Shown here in pieces: positions 38,646-52,405 of a stretch of 64,000 nt of DNA. Position 1 is the first letter of the stretch. Each line of letters begins with the position of its first letter. Source of the stretch: Oceanisphaera psychrotolerans (GTDB lineage Bacteria > Pseudomonadota > Gammaproteobacteria > Enterobacterales > Aeromonadaceae); the NCBI RefSeq assembly GCF_001870485.1, contig NZ_MDKE01000006.1, positions 33,807 to 97,806 of the forward strand. The letters are read 5' to 3'. The notes below the pieces were generated by a model. It was given only the letters and a program-made list of their open reading frames with translations. It did not search any database and was not told where the DNA came from. Both the position numbers and the translations under genes were made by a program.

Positions 38646-40478
38646 ATGCCAATCCAGATACTCCCGGCCCGGCTGGCGAACCAGATTGCCGCCGGTGAGG
38701 TGGTGGAACGACCGGCTTCGGTGGTGAAGGAGCTGGTGGAAAACAGCTTGGATGCGGGGGCTACCCGTATCGAGGTGGATATCGAGAAGGGAGGCGCCAA
38801 GCTGATCCGCATCCGTGATAACGGCTGTGGTATCGGCAAGGACGAACTGACCCTGGCCCTGTCGCGTCATGCCACCTCCAAGGTCAGCACTCTGGAAGAT
38901 CTGGAGCAGATCCTGAGTCTGGGCTTTCGTGGCGAAGCCCTGGCGTCGATAAGCTCGGTGTCACGACTGACGCTGACCTCCAGGCCGGCCGGACAAGGCG
39001 AGGCCTGGCAGGCGATGGCGGAAGGTCGGGACATGGAGGTCAAGCTTCAGCCGGCCTCGCATCCCGAGGGCACCACGTTGGAAGTGAGCGATTTGTTTTT
39101 TAACACGCCGGCGCGGCGCAAATTCATGCGTACCGAAAAAACCGAGTTCGGTCATATCGACGAGGTGATTCGCCGCATCGGCTTGAGTCGCTTCGACGTC
39201 GATCTGGTGCTGCGTCATAACGGCAAGCAGGTACGCCAGTATCGCGCCGGGCGGTTGCCGTCCCAGCAGGACAAACGGCTGGCGGCGGTCTGTGGTCCGG
39301 CCTTCATGAACTCGGCGTTGAAGCTCGACAGCGAACACCATGGCCTGCGGTTATGGGGCTGGCTGGCACCGCCGGAAGCGGCCCGGGCCCAGCCGGATGT
39401 GCAGTATACCTACGTGAATGGCCGCATGATGCGGGACAAGCTGCTCAATCATGCGGTACGCCAGGCCTATGGTGATCGTCTGCCGGCCGAGGGGCATGGA
39501 GCCTTTGTGCTCTATCTGGAGCTGGATGCGCGGGAAGTGGACGTGAATGTGCATCCGGCCAAGCATGAGGTGCGGTTTCATCAGTCCCGGCTGGTACATG
39601 ACTTTATCTGCCAGGTGCTGTTACAGGTGCTGGAGCAGCAGCCGCTGCCCGATACCGGCACGGATGAAGAACCGGCACCGCCGGATGACATGTCGGCCAG
39701 AACGCGCGAGCCGGTCAGCTATCAGGCGCCCCGTCACGGTTATGGCGGGGCAATGGCGGCCCGGGAGCCTCGGCCGGCGGCGGTCAGCCGGGGGGAATGG
39801 CGGGGCCTCGACAGCCTGCTGACGACGCTGGCGCCCGCCGAACATGCACCGGGGCGCCATTCACCAACACCGCCGTCACCCCAGCACCGAGTTGATCAGT
39901 CGGTATCACCGACGGTGCATGCACCGAGCTTCGAGCATGGTCAACCGCTGCTGCTGGTCAGGGAGCGGGGGCTGGTGGTACTGCATCAGCAGCAACTCTG
40001 GCTGTGTGACCTCCATCGAGCCCAGGCCTACGCCGATGGCCTGGCCTTGTTTGACGTCTGGCAGCAGGGACTGACACCGCAACCGCTGTTGTTGCCGATC
40101 CGCATATCCCTCGAACCGGAGCAACAGGCGGCACTGGAGCGATATCAGGACCGGTTGCAAAAACTGGGGATAGAGTTGAAAACCGGCACTGGCGACACCA
40201 TTATTCTGACCCGGGTGCCGCAGCCGTTGCGCCATGCGGATCTGGCGCGGCTGTTTCCCGAGTTACTGGTGCGGCTGGATCGGGAGGCGGAGCCATCGGC
40301 GTTGTGCCAGTGGCTGGCCGCGCAGGGAAAACCGGGGCCGCAACGGTGGTCGATGGCCGAAGCGGTGGCCTTGTGGCAGCGGTTGTTGCCGGCTTTGCCG
40401 AGCAGGCTTGACGAGCTGCCGTTCCTGCAACCGGTGGCAATAGAGCAACAACTAGACAGGTGGACAGATGGGGACTAA
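38646..40478 (+). CDS. mutL: DNA mismatch repair protein MutL
   Basis: 610 aa. N-terminal GHKL ATPase with [30 protein letters not shown] and [10 protein letters not shown]; a variable linker (about 340-420) and C-terminal dimerisation domain. No DQHA.X2E.X4E endonuclease motif, consistent with species that use Dam/MutH. Couples MutS to MutH and UvrD. ATG 38646 follows the amiB stop by one base; overlaps miaA by 11. Confidence 0.96.
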   Translation: MPIQILPARLANQIAAGEVVERPASVVKELVENSLDAGATRIEVDIEKGGAKLIRIRDNGCGIGKDELTLALSRHATSKVSTLEDLEQILSLGFRGEALASISSVSRLTLTSRPAGQGEAWQAMAEGRDMEVKLQPASHPEGTTLEVSDLFFNTPARRKFMRTEKTEFGHIDEVIRRIGLSRFDVDLVLRHNGKQVRQYRAGRLPSQQDKRLAAVCGPAFMNSALKLDSEHHGLRLWGWLAPPEAARAQPDVQYTYVNGRMMRDKLLNHAVRQAYGDRLPAEGHGAFVLYLELDAREVDVNVHPAKHEVRFHQSRLVHDFICQVLLQVLEQQPLPDTGTDEEPAPPDDMSARTREPVSYQAPRHGYGGAMAAREPRPAAVSRGEWRGLDSLLTTLAPAEHAPGRHSPTPPSPQHRVDQSVSPTVHAPSFEHGQPLLLVRERGLVVLHQQQLWLCDLHRAQAYADGLALFDVWQQGLTPQPLLLPIRISLEPEQQAALERYQDRLQKLGIELKTGTGDTIILTRVPQPLRHADLARLFPELLVRLDREAEPSALCQWLAAQGKPGPQRWSMAEAVALWQRLLPALPSRLDELPFLQPVAIEQQLDRWTDGD

Positions 40479-41403
40479 ACCCCTTGCAGTATTTTTGATG
40501 GGCCCCACAGCTTCGGGGAAAACCGGTCTGGCCATGGAGCTCTGCCGGCAATTGCCCTGCGAACTGATCAGCGTCGACTCGGCATTGGTGTATCGGGGCA
40601 TGGATATCGGTACGGCCAAACCCACCCCCGACGAGTTGGCGGTGGTGCCTCACCGCCTGATCGATTTGCTGGATCCCAGAGACGCCTATTCCGCCGCCAA
40701 CTTCCGCAACGATGCGCTGGCGGCGATGGCCGAGATTTCGGCGGCCGGCCGGATCCCGCTGCTGGTCGGCGGCACCATGCTCTATTTCAAGGCCCTGCTG
40801 GAAGGGTTGTCGCCGTTGCCCGCTGCCGATGCCGCCATTCGCGCACAAATCGAGACCGAGGCCCGGCAACATGGCTGGGACACCCTGCACGAGCAGCTGG
40901 CCGAACTCGACCCGGTGGCGGCGGCGCGCATCCACCCTAACGATCCGCAGCGGCTGTCCCGGGCGCTGGAAGTTTTTCGTATTTCCGGTAAAACGCTCAC
41001 AGAATTAACGCAGAGCAAGGGTGATCCCTTGCCTTACAAAGTGTTACAGTTCGCGATTGCGCCAACTGAGCGAGCCGAGCTGCACCGGCGTATTGCCGAG
41101 CGTTTCCGGCTGATGCTGACCCAGGGCTTCGAGCAGGAAGTCAGGGCACTGTATGAGCGGGGCGATCTGCATCCGGATCTGCCGTCCATACGTTGTGTCG
41201 GCTATCGCCAGATGTGGGATTACCTGGAAGGGGTTGTCGGCTATGATGAAATGGTGGAACGAGGCATTGCCGCGACCCGTCAGCTGGCCAAGCGGCAGCT
41301 GACCTGGCTCAGAGGATGGCCGGATTTGCATTGGCTGGATACGGATAATAAAGACGTCTGCCATGATGTGATCGCACAGATCAGGCGGGCTAATAATGAA
41401 TGA
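40468..41403 (+). CDS. miaA: tRNA dimethylallyltransferase
   Basis: Adds a dimethylallyl group to A37 of UNN-reading tRNAs. 311 aa. P-loop [10 protein letters not shown] at about 12, [32 protein letters not shown] and [11 protein letters not shown]. The start lies inside the mutL 3' end. Followed by hfq after 45 bases, the canonical enteric order. Confidence 0.97.
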   Translation: MGTKPLAVFLMGPTASGKTGLAMELCRQLPCELISVDSALVYRGMDIGTAKPTPDELAVVPHRLIDLLDPRDAYSAANFRNDALAAMAEISAAGRIPLLVGGTMLYFKALLEGLSPLPAADAAIRAQIETEARQHGWDTLHEQLAELDPVAAARIHPNDPQRLSRALEVFRISGKTLTELTQSKGDPLPYKVLQFAIAPTERAELHRRIAERFRLMLTQGFEQEVRALYERGDLHPDLPSIRCVGYRQMWDYLEGVVGYDEMVERGIAATRQLAKRQLTWLRGWPDLHWLDTDNKDVCHDVIAQIRRANNE

Positions 41404-41412
41404 CAACAATAA

Positions 41413-41715
<303 letters not shown>

Positions 41716-41790
41716 TCTTGACTCACCGTCTTTTGCTGCAACCTTGCAGCCCATTGCCGTGCGTCTGTTCTGAACAATGGAGGAAGCGCC

Positions 41791-43077
41791 TTGTTTGAGC
41801 GTTATCAAGGTGGCGAGTCCGCCATTTTGGTTCATATTAATTTTGCCGACGACGACGAGCGGGAAGATCTCGAAGAGCTGGAATTACTGGCCGACTCTGC
41901 CGGGGTAACCACCTGCGCCGTGCTCACCGGCAGCCGGGGCTCGCCTCAGTCCAAGTATTTTGCCGGCACCGGCAAGGTAGAAGAGCTGGCGTCGCTGGTG
42001 CAGATGCATCAGGCCGATGTGGTGATCTTCAACCACAGCCTGAGCCCGGCTCAGGAACGTAACCTGGAGCGGGAAGTGAAGTGCCGGGTGCTGGATCGTA
42101 CCGGTCTGATCCTGGACATCTTCGCCCAGCGCGCCCGAACCCACGAAGGCAAGCTACAGGTCGAACTGGCCCAGTTGCGTCATCTGTCGACCCGCCTGGT
42201 CAGAGGTTGGACCCACCTGGAGCGACAGAAAGGCGGTATCGGCCTGCGTGGGCCAGGGGAAACCCAGCTCGAAACCGACCGTCGATTGCTGCGTGATCGC
42301 ATCAAATATATCCAGAAACGACTGGAAAAGGTGTCCCGTCAGCGGGAGCAGGGCCGGCGCGCGCGCAAGCGTAACGAGATCCCGACATTATCGCTGGTGG
42401 GCTATACCAACGCCGGCAAGTCGACCCTGTTCAACCGGCTGACGCAGGCCGGAGTCTATGCGGCGGATCAGCTGTTCGCCACTCTGGATCCGACCCTGCG
42501 CAAGATTGAACTGCCCGATGCCGGCCCGGTGATCCTGGCCGATACCGTCGGTTTTATTCGTCATCTGCCTCATGATCTGATCGCCGCCTTCAAGGCCACG
42601 CTGCAGGAAACCCGGGATGCGGACTTGTTGCTGCATGTGGTGGACTGTGCCGATGAGCAGATGCGGGAGAATATCGACGAAGTGAATTCGGTGCTCGAGC
42701 AGATTGATGCCGATGAAGTGCCGATGCTGCTGGTATTCAACAAGATAGATAAACTGGAACAACCCAGCAGCCGTATCGAGCTGGATGAGCAGGGGCAGCC
42801 CCGGGCCGTTTGGCTTTCGGCGCAAGAAGCACTGGGAATCGACGGTCTGCTGGATGCCTTGAACCGGCTGTTGGCCGGGGTGCTGGTGGAACACCGGCTG
42901 ACCCTGCCACCGTCGGCGTCCAGGCTGCGCAGCAGACTCTATGCCCTGAATGGGGTAGTGCAGGAGTCCTTCGGGGAGCAGGGAGAGTTTGTGGTCGATA
43001 TCCGGTTACAGCAGGCCGATTGGCAACGCCTGCTTAAACAGGAAGGTGAACAGCTAGAGCGCTTTATAAGCGATTGA
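41791..43077 (+). CDS. hflX: Ribosome-rescue GTPase HflX
   Basis: 428 aa from a TTG start preceded by GGAGGAAG, matching E. coli MFDRY. Splits stalled ribosomes. The HflX domain includes LSPAQERNLER and GRTG-like DRTGLILDIFAQRA; GTPase motifs are GYTNAGKST, DTVGFI and NKID. The segment HEGKLQVELAQL is near-identical to E. coli. Confidence 0.96.
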   Translation: MFERYQGGESAILVHINFADDDEREDLEELELLADSAGVTTCAVLTGSRGSPQSKYFAGTGKVEELASLVQMHQADVVIFNHSLSPAQERNLEREVKCRVLDRTGLILDIFAQRARTHEGKLQVELAQLRHLSTRLVRGWTHLERQKGGIGLRGPGETQLETDRRLLRDRIKYIQKRLEKVSRQREQGRRARKRNEIPTLSLVGYTNAGKSTLFNRLTQAGVYAADQLFATLDPTLRKIELPDAGPVILADTVGFIRHLPHDLIAAFKATLQETRDADLLLHVVDCADEQMRENIDEVNSVLEQIDADEVPMLLVFNKIDKLEQPSSRIELDEQGQPRAVWLSAQEALGIDGLLDALNRLLAGVLVEHRLTLPPSASRLRSRLYALNGVVQESFGEQGEFVVDIRLQQADWQRLLKQEGEQLERFISD

Positions 43078-43123
43078 TTGCTTGGTAAAGTTACTTTCAT
43101 AAACCAGAAAGACGGAGAGACAA

Positions 43124-44283
43124 ATGGCTTGGAATGAGCCTGGAAATGGTGGCAAAGACCGTGATCCCTGGGGGAATAACGGCAAACATCAGGGCCCGCC
43201 AGATCTGGATCAGGTGATTCGTAACCTGAGTAGTAAATTGGGTGGCTTGCTGGGCAATCGTGGCTCCGGCGGCGGTGGTGTCGGCTCCTTCGGTATTGTG
43301 GTGGGGCTGGTACTCGCACTGGTGGTGTGGGTGGTCAGCGGCTTCTATACCATAGGGGAAGCCCAGCGTGGCGTGGTGCTGCGGTTCGGTAACTACTACC
43401 AAACCGTAGAGCCGGGCCTGAGCTGGAAGGCGACCTTTATCGATCGGGTGTTTCCGGTCGATGTGGAACCGTGCGTTCGCTGCCGGCATCCGGTTTTATG
43501 CTGACCCGGGATGAAAACCTGGTTCGTGTCGAAATGGATGTGCAGTATCGTGTGCTTGAGCCTCGTGACTACCTGTTCAACGTGACCAATGCCGACGACA
43601 GCTTGCGGCAGGCGCTCGACAGTGCCCTGCGCTATGTGGTGGGTCACAGCACCATGGACGATGTGCTGACCGTGGGCCGTGAACGAGTGCGTCAGGAAAC
43701 GCGTGAGTTGCTGGAGCAGATTACCGAGCCTTATCAGCTGGGCCTGGCGGTGCTGGATCTCAACTTCCTGCCGGCGCGTCCGCCGGAAGAAGTAAAAGAC
43801 GCCTTCGATGATGCCATTGCGGCACAGGAAGACGAACAGCGCTTTATTCGTGAAGCCGAAGCCTATGCCCGTGAAATCGAGCCCAAGGCTCGCGGTCAGG
43901 TACAGCGACTGCTGCAGGAAGCCGAAGCCTATAAAGAGCAGGTTTCCCTGCGTGCCGAAGGTGAAGTGGCTCGCTTCCGTGAGTTGCTGCCTCAGTATCA
44001 GCAGCAGCCCGAGTTGACTCGTGACCGTATTTACCTGGAAACGATGGAAGAGATCTACAGCAAGGTCAACAAGGTGATTGTGGATACGCCGGAAGGTAAC
44101 AACAGCCTGCTTTATCTGCCGCTGGACAAACTGGCCGAGCAGAATGCCAACCGCGCCACCCGGGTTGATCCCAATATCATTACTTCCGACTATCTGAACG
44201 GTAATGTGCCTGCCAATCAAGACAGCGGACAGCTTAGACCCGGTTCCGATAACGGTTCCATTCGTCCGACAGGGAGAAACTAA
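43124..44283 (+). CDS. hflK: FtsH regulator HflK, split by a one-base deletion
   Basis: SPFH-family membrane protein that forms a cage with HflC around FtsH. Glycine-rich N-terminus, one membrane segment at about 60-80, SPFH domain, coiled coil. Frame one reads correctly to VFPVDVE (about 43467), then enters a false frame ending at 43504; frame two continues VRSLPASGFMLTRDENLVRVEM to 44283. Family sequence VEAVR implies one base lost near 43467-43470 (GAACC for GAAGCC). Restored length about 386 aa. Confidence 0.93.
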
Positions 44284-44286
44284 GCG

Positions 44287-45174
44287 ATGAAAAGAGTATT
44301 AATCGTGGTTCTTGCCCTGATTGCCATCGTGCTCTACTCCTCGGTATTTGTGGTGGTAGAAGGCGAGCGGGGCATTGTGCTGCAATTCGGCAAGGTGAAG
44401 CGGGAGCAAGGCTCCGATCTGCCTACCGTCTATGAGCCCGGTCTGCACTTCAAGGTGCCGATGATCGATCAGGTACGCAAGCTGGATGCCCGCATTCAGA
44501 CGCTGGACGATCAGGTGGATCGCTTCGTGACCTCGGAGAAGAAAGATCTGATCATTGACTCCTACGTCAAGTGGCGCATCGATAACTTCGCCAACTACTA
44601 TCTGGCGACCGGTGGCGGTAATCGCCTGCAGGCCGAAAGCCTGCTGCGCCGGCGGATCAACAACAGCCTGCGTTCCGAAATCGGTAGCCGCACCATTCGC
44701 GACATCGTGTCCGGTGAGCGGGGCGATGTGATGGAAAGCGCGCTGCGTGGCCTGTTGGAGTCGTCTTCCGAGCTGGGGATCAAGGTGCTGGACGTGCGGA
44801 TCAAGCAGATCAACCTGCCGACCGAAGTGTCCAACTCCATCTACCAGCGCATGAGAGCCGAGCGTACCGCCGTGGCCCGTGAACACAGATCCCAGGGTCG
44901 TGAGCAGGCCGAAATCATCAAGGCCGAAGCGGATCGTCGGGTAACGGTAATGATCGCCGAAGCCCAGCGTAATTCCCGTACCCTGCGGGGTCAGGGAGAC
45001 GCATTGGCTGCGAACATCTATTCCGATGCCTACTCGGTGGATCCGGAATTTTTCAGCTTTATCCGTAGTCTCGAAGCCTATCGCAAGAGTTTCGAGCAGG
45101 GGGACATGATGATCCTCAAGCCGGAGGGCGATTTCTTCCGTTATCTCAAAAATCCTTCGGGACTGGCTCAGTAA
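44287..45174 (+). CDS. hflC: FtsH regulator HflC
   Basis: 295 aa. One N-terminal membrane segment (ALIAIVLYSSVFVVV), SPFH domain with GERGIVLQFG, and a C-terminal helix ending near SLEAYRKSF. Partner of HflK in controlling FtsH proteolysis. Three bases separate it from the hflK stop. Ends the nnr-to-hflC run with a terminator; the small yjeT gene found here in E. coli is absent. Confidence 0.97.
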   Translation: MKRVLIVVLALIAIVLYSSVFVVVEGERGIVLQFGKVKREQGSDLPTVYEPGLHFKVPMIDQVRKLDARIQTLDDQVDRFVTSEKKDLIIDSYVKWRIDNFANYYLATGGGNRLQAESLLRRRINNSLRSEIGSRTIRDIVSGERGDVMESALRGLLESSSELGIKVLDVRIKQINLPTEVSNSIYQRMRAERTAVAREHRSQGREQAEIIKAEADRRVTVMIAEAQRNSRTLRGQGDALAANIYSDAYSVDPEFFSFIRSLEAYRKSFEQGDMMILKPEGDFFRYLKNPSGLAQ

Positions 45175-45178
45175 AATC

Positions 45179-45204
45179 AAAAGCCCGGGCAACCGGGCTT
45201 TTTT
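45179..45204 (+). terminator. Intrinsic terminator after hflC
   Basis: AAAAGCCCGG, GCAA loop, CCGGGCTTTTTT. Confidence 0.9.
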
Positions 45205-45288
45205 CTATCCGACATTTTCCATCAAACCATGTCTTATCATGTTCCGGCCTTGGTCAAAATTTGATAGACTCCATTTTTAATAACTTGA

Positions 45289-46605
<1,317 letters not shown>

Positions 46606-46626
46606 TCCTCTGGTTCAGATGCCATT

Positions 46627-46658
46627 AAAAACGCCAGCCTTCGGGCTGGCGTTTTTTT
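46627..46658 (+). terminator. Intrinsic terminator after purA
   Basis: ACGCCAGCC, TTCG loop, GGCTGGCGT and seven T. The 100 bases between it and the ispB stop show nothing recognisable. Confidence 0.9.
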
Positions 46659-46761
46659 ATTGAGCTCGGGAAAGTGAGGGAATGGATGAGGAGGAAGACC
46701 TTTCAGCTCTAGGCGTTTAACACCTTACTGCTCACGCTTCCCCTTCACATTTCACCGCCTC

Positions 46762-47736
46762 TTAGCTACTGCGCTTTACCGCCATGTGAGCCAGTGCTAC
46801 CAGCGCCGACTTGTGCTCGGAGTCGGGCAGTATCTCCAGGCTGTCGATGGCCTTCTGCGCCTCTTCCTGAGCCCGCTGCTGACTGTATTCCAGTGCGCGG
46901 GTATCGGCCAGGATGGTCATGATCTCGCCGAGATGTTCCATGCCGGTCCGGTTGGCGATGGCATCGCGGATACGCTCACGCTGGACATCATTACCGACAG
47001 CCATGGCACGCAGCAGCGGCAGGGTCGGTTTGCCTTCGGCCAGATCATCACCGACGTTCTTGCCCATGTCGCCGGCATCGGAACTGTAGTCCATGATGTC
47101 GTCCACCAGCTGGAAGGCGGTGCCCAGGTATTTGCCATAGTCGAGCATGGCCTGTTCGATTTCCGGTGGCTGATGAGTCAGCACGGCGGCCAGACGGGTG
47201 GCCGCCTCGAACAGCTTGGCGGTTTTACAGTAAATCACCTGCATGTAGCTGTCTTCGGTGGTGTCCGGATCGTTACAGTTCATCAACTGCAGCACTTCGC
47301 CTTCGGCGATGATATTGGTGGCGTCGCTCAGGATATTCATGATTTTCATGTTATCCAGCTCGGTCATCATCTGAAAGGCGCGGGTGTAGAGAAAGTCGCC
47401 GACCAGGACGCTGGCGGCATTGCCGAACAGCGCATTGGCGGTATCCCGGCCCCGGCGCAGATCCGATTCGTCCACCACGTCATCGTGCAGCAGGGTCGCG
47501 GTATGAATAAATTCGATGATGGCGGCGAGGGTAATGTGGGCCTCGCCTTCATAGCCGAGGGCTCGGGCCGCCAGCACGGTGAGCTGCGGGCGCATGCGCT
47601 TGCCGCCGGCGCTGACAATGTAGAAGCCGAGTTGGTTGATCAGGGCCACATCCGATTGCAGTCGCGACATGATCAGGGTGTTGACCGATTGCATATCCAG
47701 CTCGGTCAGTTGTTTTATCTTGTTGATATCTACCAT
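46762..47736 (-). CDS. ispB: Octaprenyl diphosphate synthase
   Basis: Makes the ubiquinone/menaquinone side chain. 324 aa (E. coli 323). First Asp-rich motif LLHDDVVDESDLRRG, second LVDDIMDYSSD; GGKRMRP and GNAASVLVGDFLYTRAF are conserved. Divergent from rplU, as in E. coli. Confidence 0.96.
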   Translation of the reverse strand: MVDINKIKQLTELDMQSVNTLIMSRLQSDVALINQLGFYIVSAGGKRMRPQLTVLAARALGYEGEAHITLAAIIEFIHTATLLHDDVVDESDLRRGRDTANALFGNAASVLVGDFLYTRAFQMMTELDNMKIMNILSDATNIIAEGEVLQLMNCNDPDTTEDSYMQVIYCKTAKLFEAATRLAAVLTHQPPEIEQAMLDYGKYLGTAFQLVDDIMDYSSDAGDMGKNVGDDLAEGKPTLPLLRAMAVGNDVQRERIRDAIANRTGMEHLGEIMTILADTRALEYSQQRAQEEAQKAIDSLEILPDSEHKSALVALAHMAVKRSS

Positions 47737-47869
47737 AAAGTTATAAGCCGGACGATGCAGTCTAAAGCCATTGATGGTAGGATTTTACACTATTCTTCAA
47801 AGGGATAAAGTCACCCGGCCGGGCTTTGCTCGTAAACCGGAGCAGACTGATTTTTTTGCAGTTGCGCCC

Positions 47870-47898
47870 TTGTCTCGGGGTATCAAGTTGCGTACAAT
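47870..47898 (+). promoter_or_regulatory. Promoter of rplU-rpmA
   Basis: TTGTCT, 17-base spacer, TACAAT, with GC-rich discriminator GCGCGACC. About 70 bases upstream of the rplU ATG. Confidence 0.7.
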
Positions 47899-47970
47899 GC
47901 GCGACCATTGTAGAACAGTTTTAGTGCACGGCCCGAAGAGGGTAAAAGTGCCATATTCGGAGTTATAATC

Positions 47971-49842
<1,872 letters not shown>

Positions 49843-49845
49843 GGC

Positions 49846-50328
49846 ATGATAGTGTCGTTGATCGTGGCGATGACCCGAGAGGGGGTGATCGGTAAGGATA
49901 ACCAGATGCCCTGGCACCTGCCGGCGGATCTGGCTTATTTCAAGCAAACGACACTGGGCAAGCCGGTGGTGATGGGGCGTAACACCTTCACCTCCATCGG
50001 CAAACCTCTGCCCGGGCGGCGTAATATCATCGTCAGCACCCACCTGACCACGGCCCCGGCGGGGACCGAGCTGGTGGCTTCTCCCGTCGAGGCTCTGGCG
50101 TTGCTGGAGGGTGAAGCCGAGGTGATGATCATCGGTGGAGGGCAGCTTTACGCCGCCTTCATGTCGTTGGCACAGCGGCTGTACCTGACCCGTATCGAAA
50201 CCAGTCTGGAGGGGGATACTCATTTTCCCCTGATCGAATCAGACTGGCGGCTGGTATCGGAGCAGTGGCGTCCGGCAGATGAGCGCAATCAATACGATTG
50301 CCGCTTTCAGATGCTGGAGCGGATCTGA
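49846..50328 (+). CDS. folA: Dihydrofolate reductase, type I
   Basis: 160 aa. IVAMTREGVIGKDNQMPWHLPADL includes the catalytic Asp28 and the Met20-type loop; VVMGRNTFTSIGKPLPGR is the NADPH motif, and IIGGGQLY follows. Reduces dihydrofolate and is the target of trimethoprim. Coupled to obgE, whereas in E. coli folA lies alone beside apaH; here it converges on apaH. Confidence 0.97.
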   Translation: MIVSLIVAMTREGVIGKDNQMPWHLPADLAYFKQTTLGKPVVMGRNTFTSIGKPLPGRRNIIVSTHLTTAPAGTELVASPVEALALLEGEAEVMIIGGGQLYAAFMSLAQRLYLTRIETSLEGDTHFPLIESDWRLVSEQWRPADERNQYDCRFQMLERI

Positions 50329-50334
50329 GTGCGT

Positions 50335-50363
50335 AAAAAGCCCGGCGATGTGCCGGGCTTTTT
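50335..50363. terminator. Terminator between folA and apaH
   Basis: AAAAAGCCCGGC, GATGT loop, GCCGGGCTTTTT. Symmetric, serving both convergent genes. Confidence 0.9.
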
Positions 50364-50406
50364 GATGGCGTTATAACGCGGATACACCTCACACCTCTCG
50401 TGATCC

Positions 50407-51222
50407 TCAGGCATAAACCGGACAGGGAGTGGCGATACGTTCTCCGCTTTCCCAGCACAACAACGTCAAACTGCCGCCCCAGACACAGCCGGTATCCAGT
50501 GCATGGATGCCGGCTGTGTCGCATTTACCCTCCAATGCCGCCCAGTGGCCGAAGATCAGCGGTGGATCCTGATGATCGTGACGCAGTTCAAACCAGGGCT
50601 TCAGGGCCGTCGGCGCCTCGGACAGCCCGGCCTTGTGCGCGAAGTCCAGCCGACCATCCGGATGACACAGCCGCATGCGGGTAAAGGCATTGATGGTATA
50701 GCGTAACTGCTCTGTCTCGGCCAGTTCGGGTTGCCAGTAGTCCGGCTGATTGCCGTACATCTGTTGCAGCCGCTGCCGGTAACGGGGGGATTGCAGCTCG
50801 GCTTCGGCCAGCCGTGCGGCCTCTCTGGCCTGATCCAGACTCCATTGGGGAGGCAGTCCTGCATGGCTCATGGCAAAGCCATGCTGCTCATGCTCGGCCA
50901 GCAGTGGCTGATGGCGCAGCCAATACAGCAAATCGGCCCTGTCGGCCGCCTGCAGTATTTCATCGACTCTGTCGGCGGCTTTGGGGTGACGGATGCCGTG
51001 TGCCACCGCCAGCAAATGCAGGTCGTGGTTGCCCAGCACCGTGGTGGCGGCATCGCCGAGTGCGATGACCCTGCGCAGGCAACCCAGCGAGTCCGGCCCG
51101 CGAGCGACCAGGTCGCCGGTGAGCCACAGTTGGTCACGAGAGGGGTTGAACGCCACTTCGGCCAGCAGCTGATCCAGTTCTGTCAGGCAACCCTGCAGAT
51201 CGCCAATCAGGTAGGTGGCCAT
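50407..51222 (-). CDS. apaH: Bis(5'-nucleosyl)-tetraphosphatase (symmetrical)
   Basis: Hydrolyses Ap4A and removes Np4 RNA caps. 271 aa. Metallophosphoesterase motifs GDLQGC (Gln where E. coli has His, a common variant), GDLVARGP and GNHDLHLL. ATG overlaps the apaG stop by one base (TAATG). Last gene of lptD-surA-pdxA-rsmA-apaG-apaH. Confidence 0.96.
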   Translation of the reverse strand: MATYLIGDLQGCLTELDQLLAEVAFNPSRDQLWLTGDLVARGPDSLGCLRRVIALGDAATTVLGNHDLHLLAVAHGIRHPKAADRVDEILQAADRADLLYWLRHQPLLAEHEQHGFAMSHAGLPPQWSLDQAREAARLAEAELQSPRYRQRLQQMYGNQPDYWQPELAETEQLRYTINAFTRMRLCHPDGRLDFAHKAGLSEAPTALKPWFELRHDHQDPPLIFGHWAALEGKCDTAGIHALDTGCVWGGSLTLLCWESGERIATPCPVYA

Positions 51223-51596
51223 TAGTTGATCAGGTTGGGCAGGGCAAGGCGAAAGGCATCGATAGGTGCCTGAAACTCACTGCCGTCTTCCCGGGTCATG
51301 GTATAGCTGCCTTCCATGACGCCGACTGGAGTTTCCAGACTGACACCGCTGGTATAGGTATAGTCCTCGCCGGGCGCTATGCTGGGCTGTTCACCCACCA
51401 CGCCACTGCCTTCCACTTCGATTATCTTGCCGTTGGCATCGGTGATCACCCAGCGACGGCTCATCAGCCTGACCCGCTCATTACCCTTGTTATGAATGGT
51501 AATGGTATAGGCAAACACATAATGCTGCTCGTCGGGAGCAGAGCGGTCAGCCAGGTACTGGGGTTGGGTGGTGATATGAATCGCGCCGGGGGTCAT
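51222..51596 (-). CDS. apaG: ApaG domain protein
   Basis: 124 aa, fibronectin-III-like fold with YTITIHNKG, RRWVITDANG, GEQP.IAPGE and GVMEGSY motifs. Co2+/Mg2+ resistance locus in Salmonella; biochemical role unclear. Two bases after rsmA and overlapping apaH. Confidence 0.96.
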   Translation of the reverse strand: MTPGAIHITTQPQYLADRSAPDEQHYVFAYTITIHNKGNERVRLMSRRWVITDANGKIIEVEGSGVVGEQPSIAPGEDYTYTSGVSLETPVGVMEGSYTMTREDGSEFQAPIDAFRLALPNLIN

Positions 51597-51598
51597 GG

Positions 51599-52405
51599 TT
51601 ATTCCTTTTGTTGGGCCAGGGCGTTGGCCAGGGTCACGTACTGGACCAGGGTCAGCTGCTCGGGGCGGGCCGAAGGATCCAGTCCCAGTGCGGTGAGCTG
51701 CTCGGCATTGAACAGGTGACTCAGGCTGTTGCGGATGGTCTTGCGCCGCTGGCCGAAGGCGTCGGCGGCAACCCGGGACAGGCAGCCGATATCCTTCGCC
51801 GGATGGGGCGGGGTTTCGTAAGGCAACAGCTTGACCACCGCCGACTCCACCTTGGGGGCAGGGCGGAAGGCCTCGGGCCCTACTTCCAGCACCGGCACTA
51901 CCTGGCAGTAATACTGGGCCATGACGCTCAGCCGACCGTAGGCCTTGCTGCCGGGGCCGGCGGCAAGCCGGTTGACCACTTCTTTCTGCAGCATGAAGTG
52001 CATGTCTTCCACCTGCGCAGCAAATTCGAACAGGTGGAACATCAGCTGGGTGGAGATGTTGTAGGGCAGGTTACCGAAAATTTTCAGCTTCTTGCCGGAC
52101 TCCTGCAACTGGGTGAAGTCAAACTTCATCGCATCGGCCTGATGGATATTGAGCTTGTCCTTTAAAAAAGGATGTTCGGCCAGGCGGGCGGCCAGATCCC
52201 GGTCCAGCTCCACCACGTTGAGGCGATTGATGCGCTCGCAGACCGGACCGGTGAGGGCGCCGAGGCCGGGGCCGATTTCGACCATGGTAAAATCATCGCT
52301 GGGATGAATAGCATTGACTATCTGATCAATGATGTAGTCATCGTGCAGAAAATTCTGACCAAAACGTTTGCGGGCCTTGTGACCCTGGTGGACCTTACTA
52401 TTCAT
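51599..52405 (-). CDS. rsmA: 16S rRNA m6,2A1518/A1519 dimethyltransferase
   Basis: KsgA; dimethylates two adenines in helix 45 late in 30S assembly. 268 aa. [13 protein letters not shown] motif [10 protein letters not shown], and catalytic NLPYNIST. Overlaps pdxA by eight bases. Confidence 0.97.
   Translation of the reverse strand: MNSKVHQGHKARKRFGQNFLHDDYIIDQIVNAIHPSDDFTMVEIGPGLGALTGPVCERINRLNVVELDRDLAARLAEHPFLKDKLNIHQADAMKFDFTQLQESGKKLKIFGNLPYNISTQLMFHLFEFAAQVEDMHFMLQKEVVNRLAAGPGSKAYGRLSVMAQYYCQVVPVLEVGPEAFRPAPKVESAVVKLLPYETPPHPAKDIGCLSRVAADAFGQRRKTIRNSLSHLFNAEQLTALGLDPSARPEQLTLVQYVTLANALAQQKE

Noticed and set aside
43465..43510. Possible programmed frameshift in hflK
   Set aside because: No slippery heptamer, RBS-like stimulator or pseudoknot seen, and orthologues are single-frame.
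50407..51222. Gln for His in the first ApaH metal motif (GDLQGC)
   Set aside because: A frequent natural variant in gammaproteobacterial ApaH.
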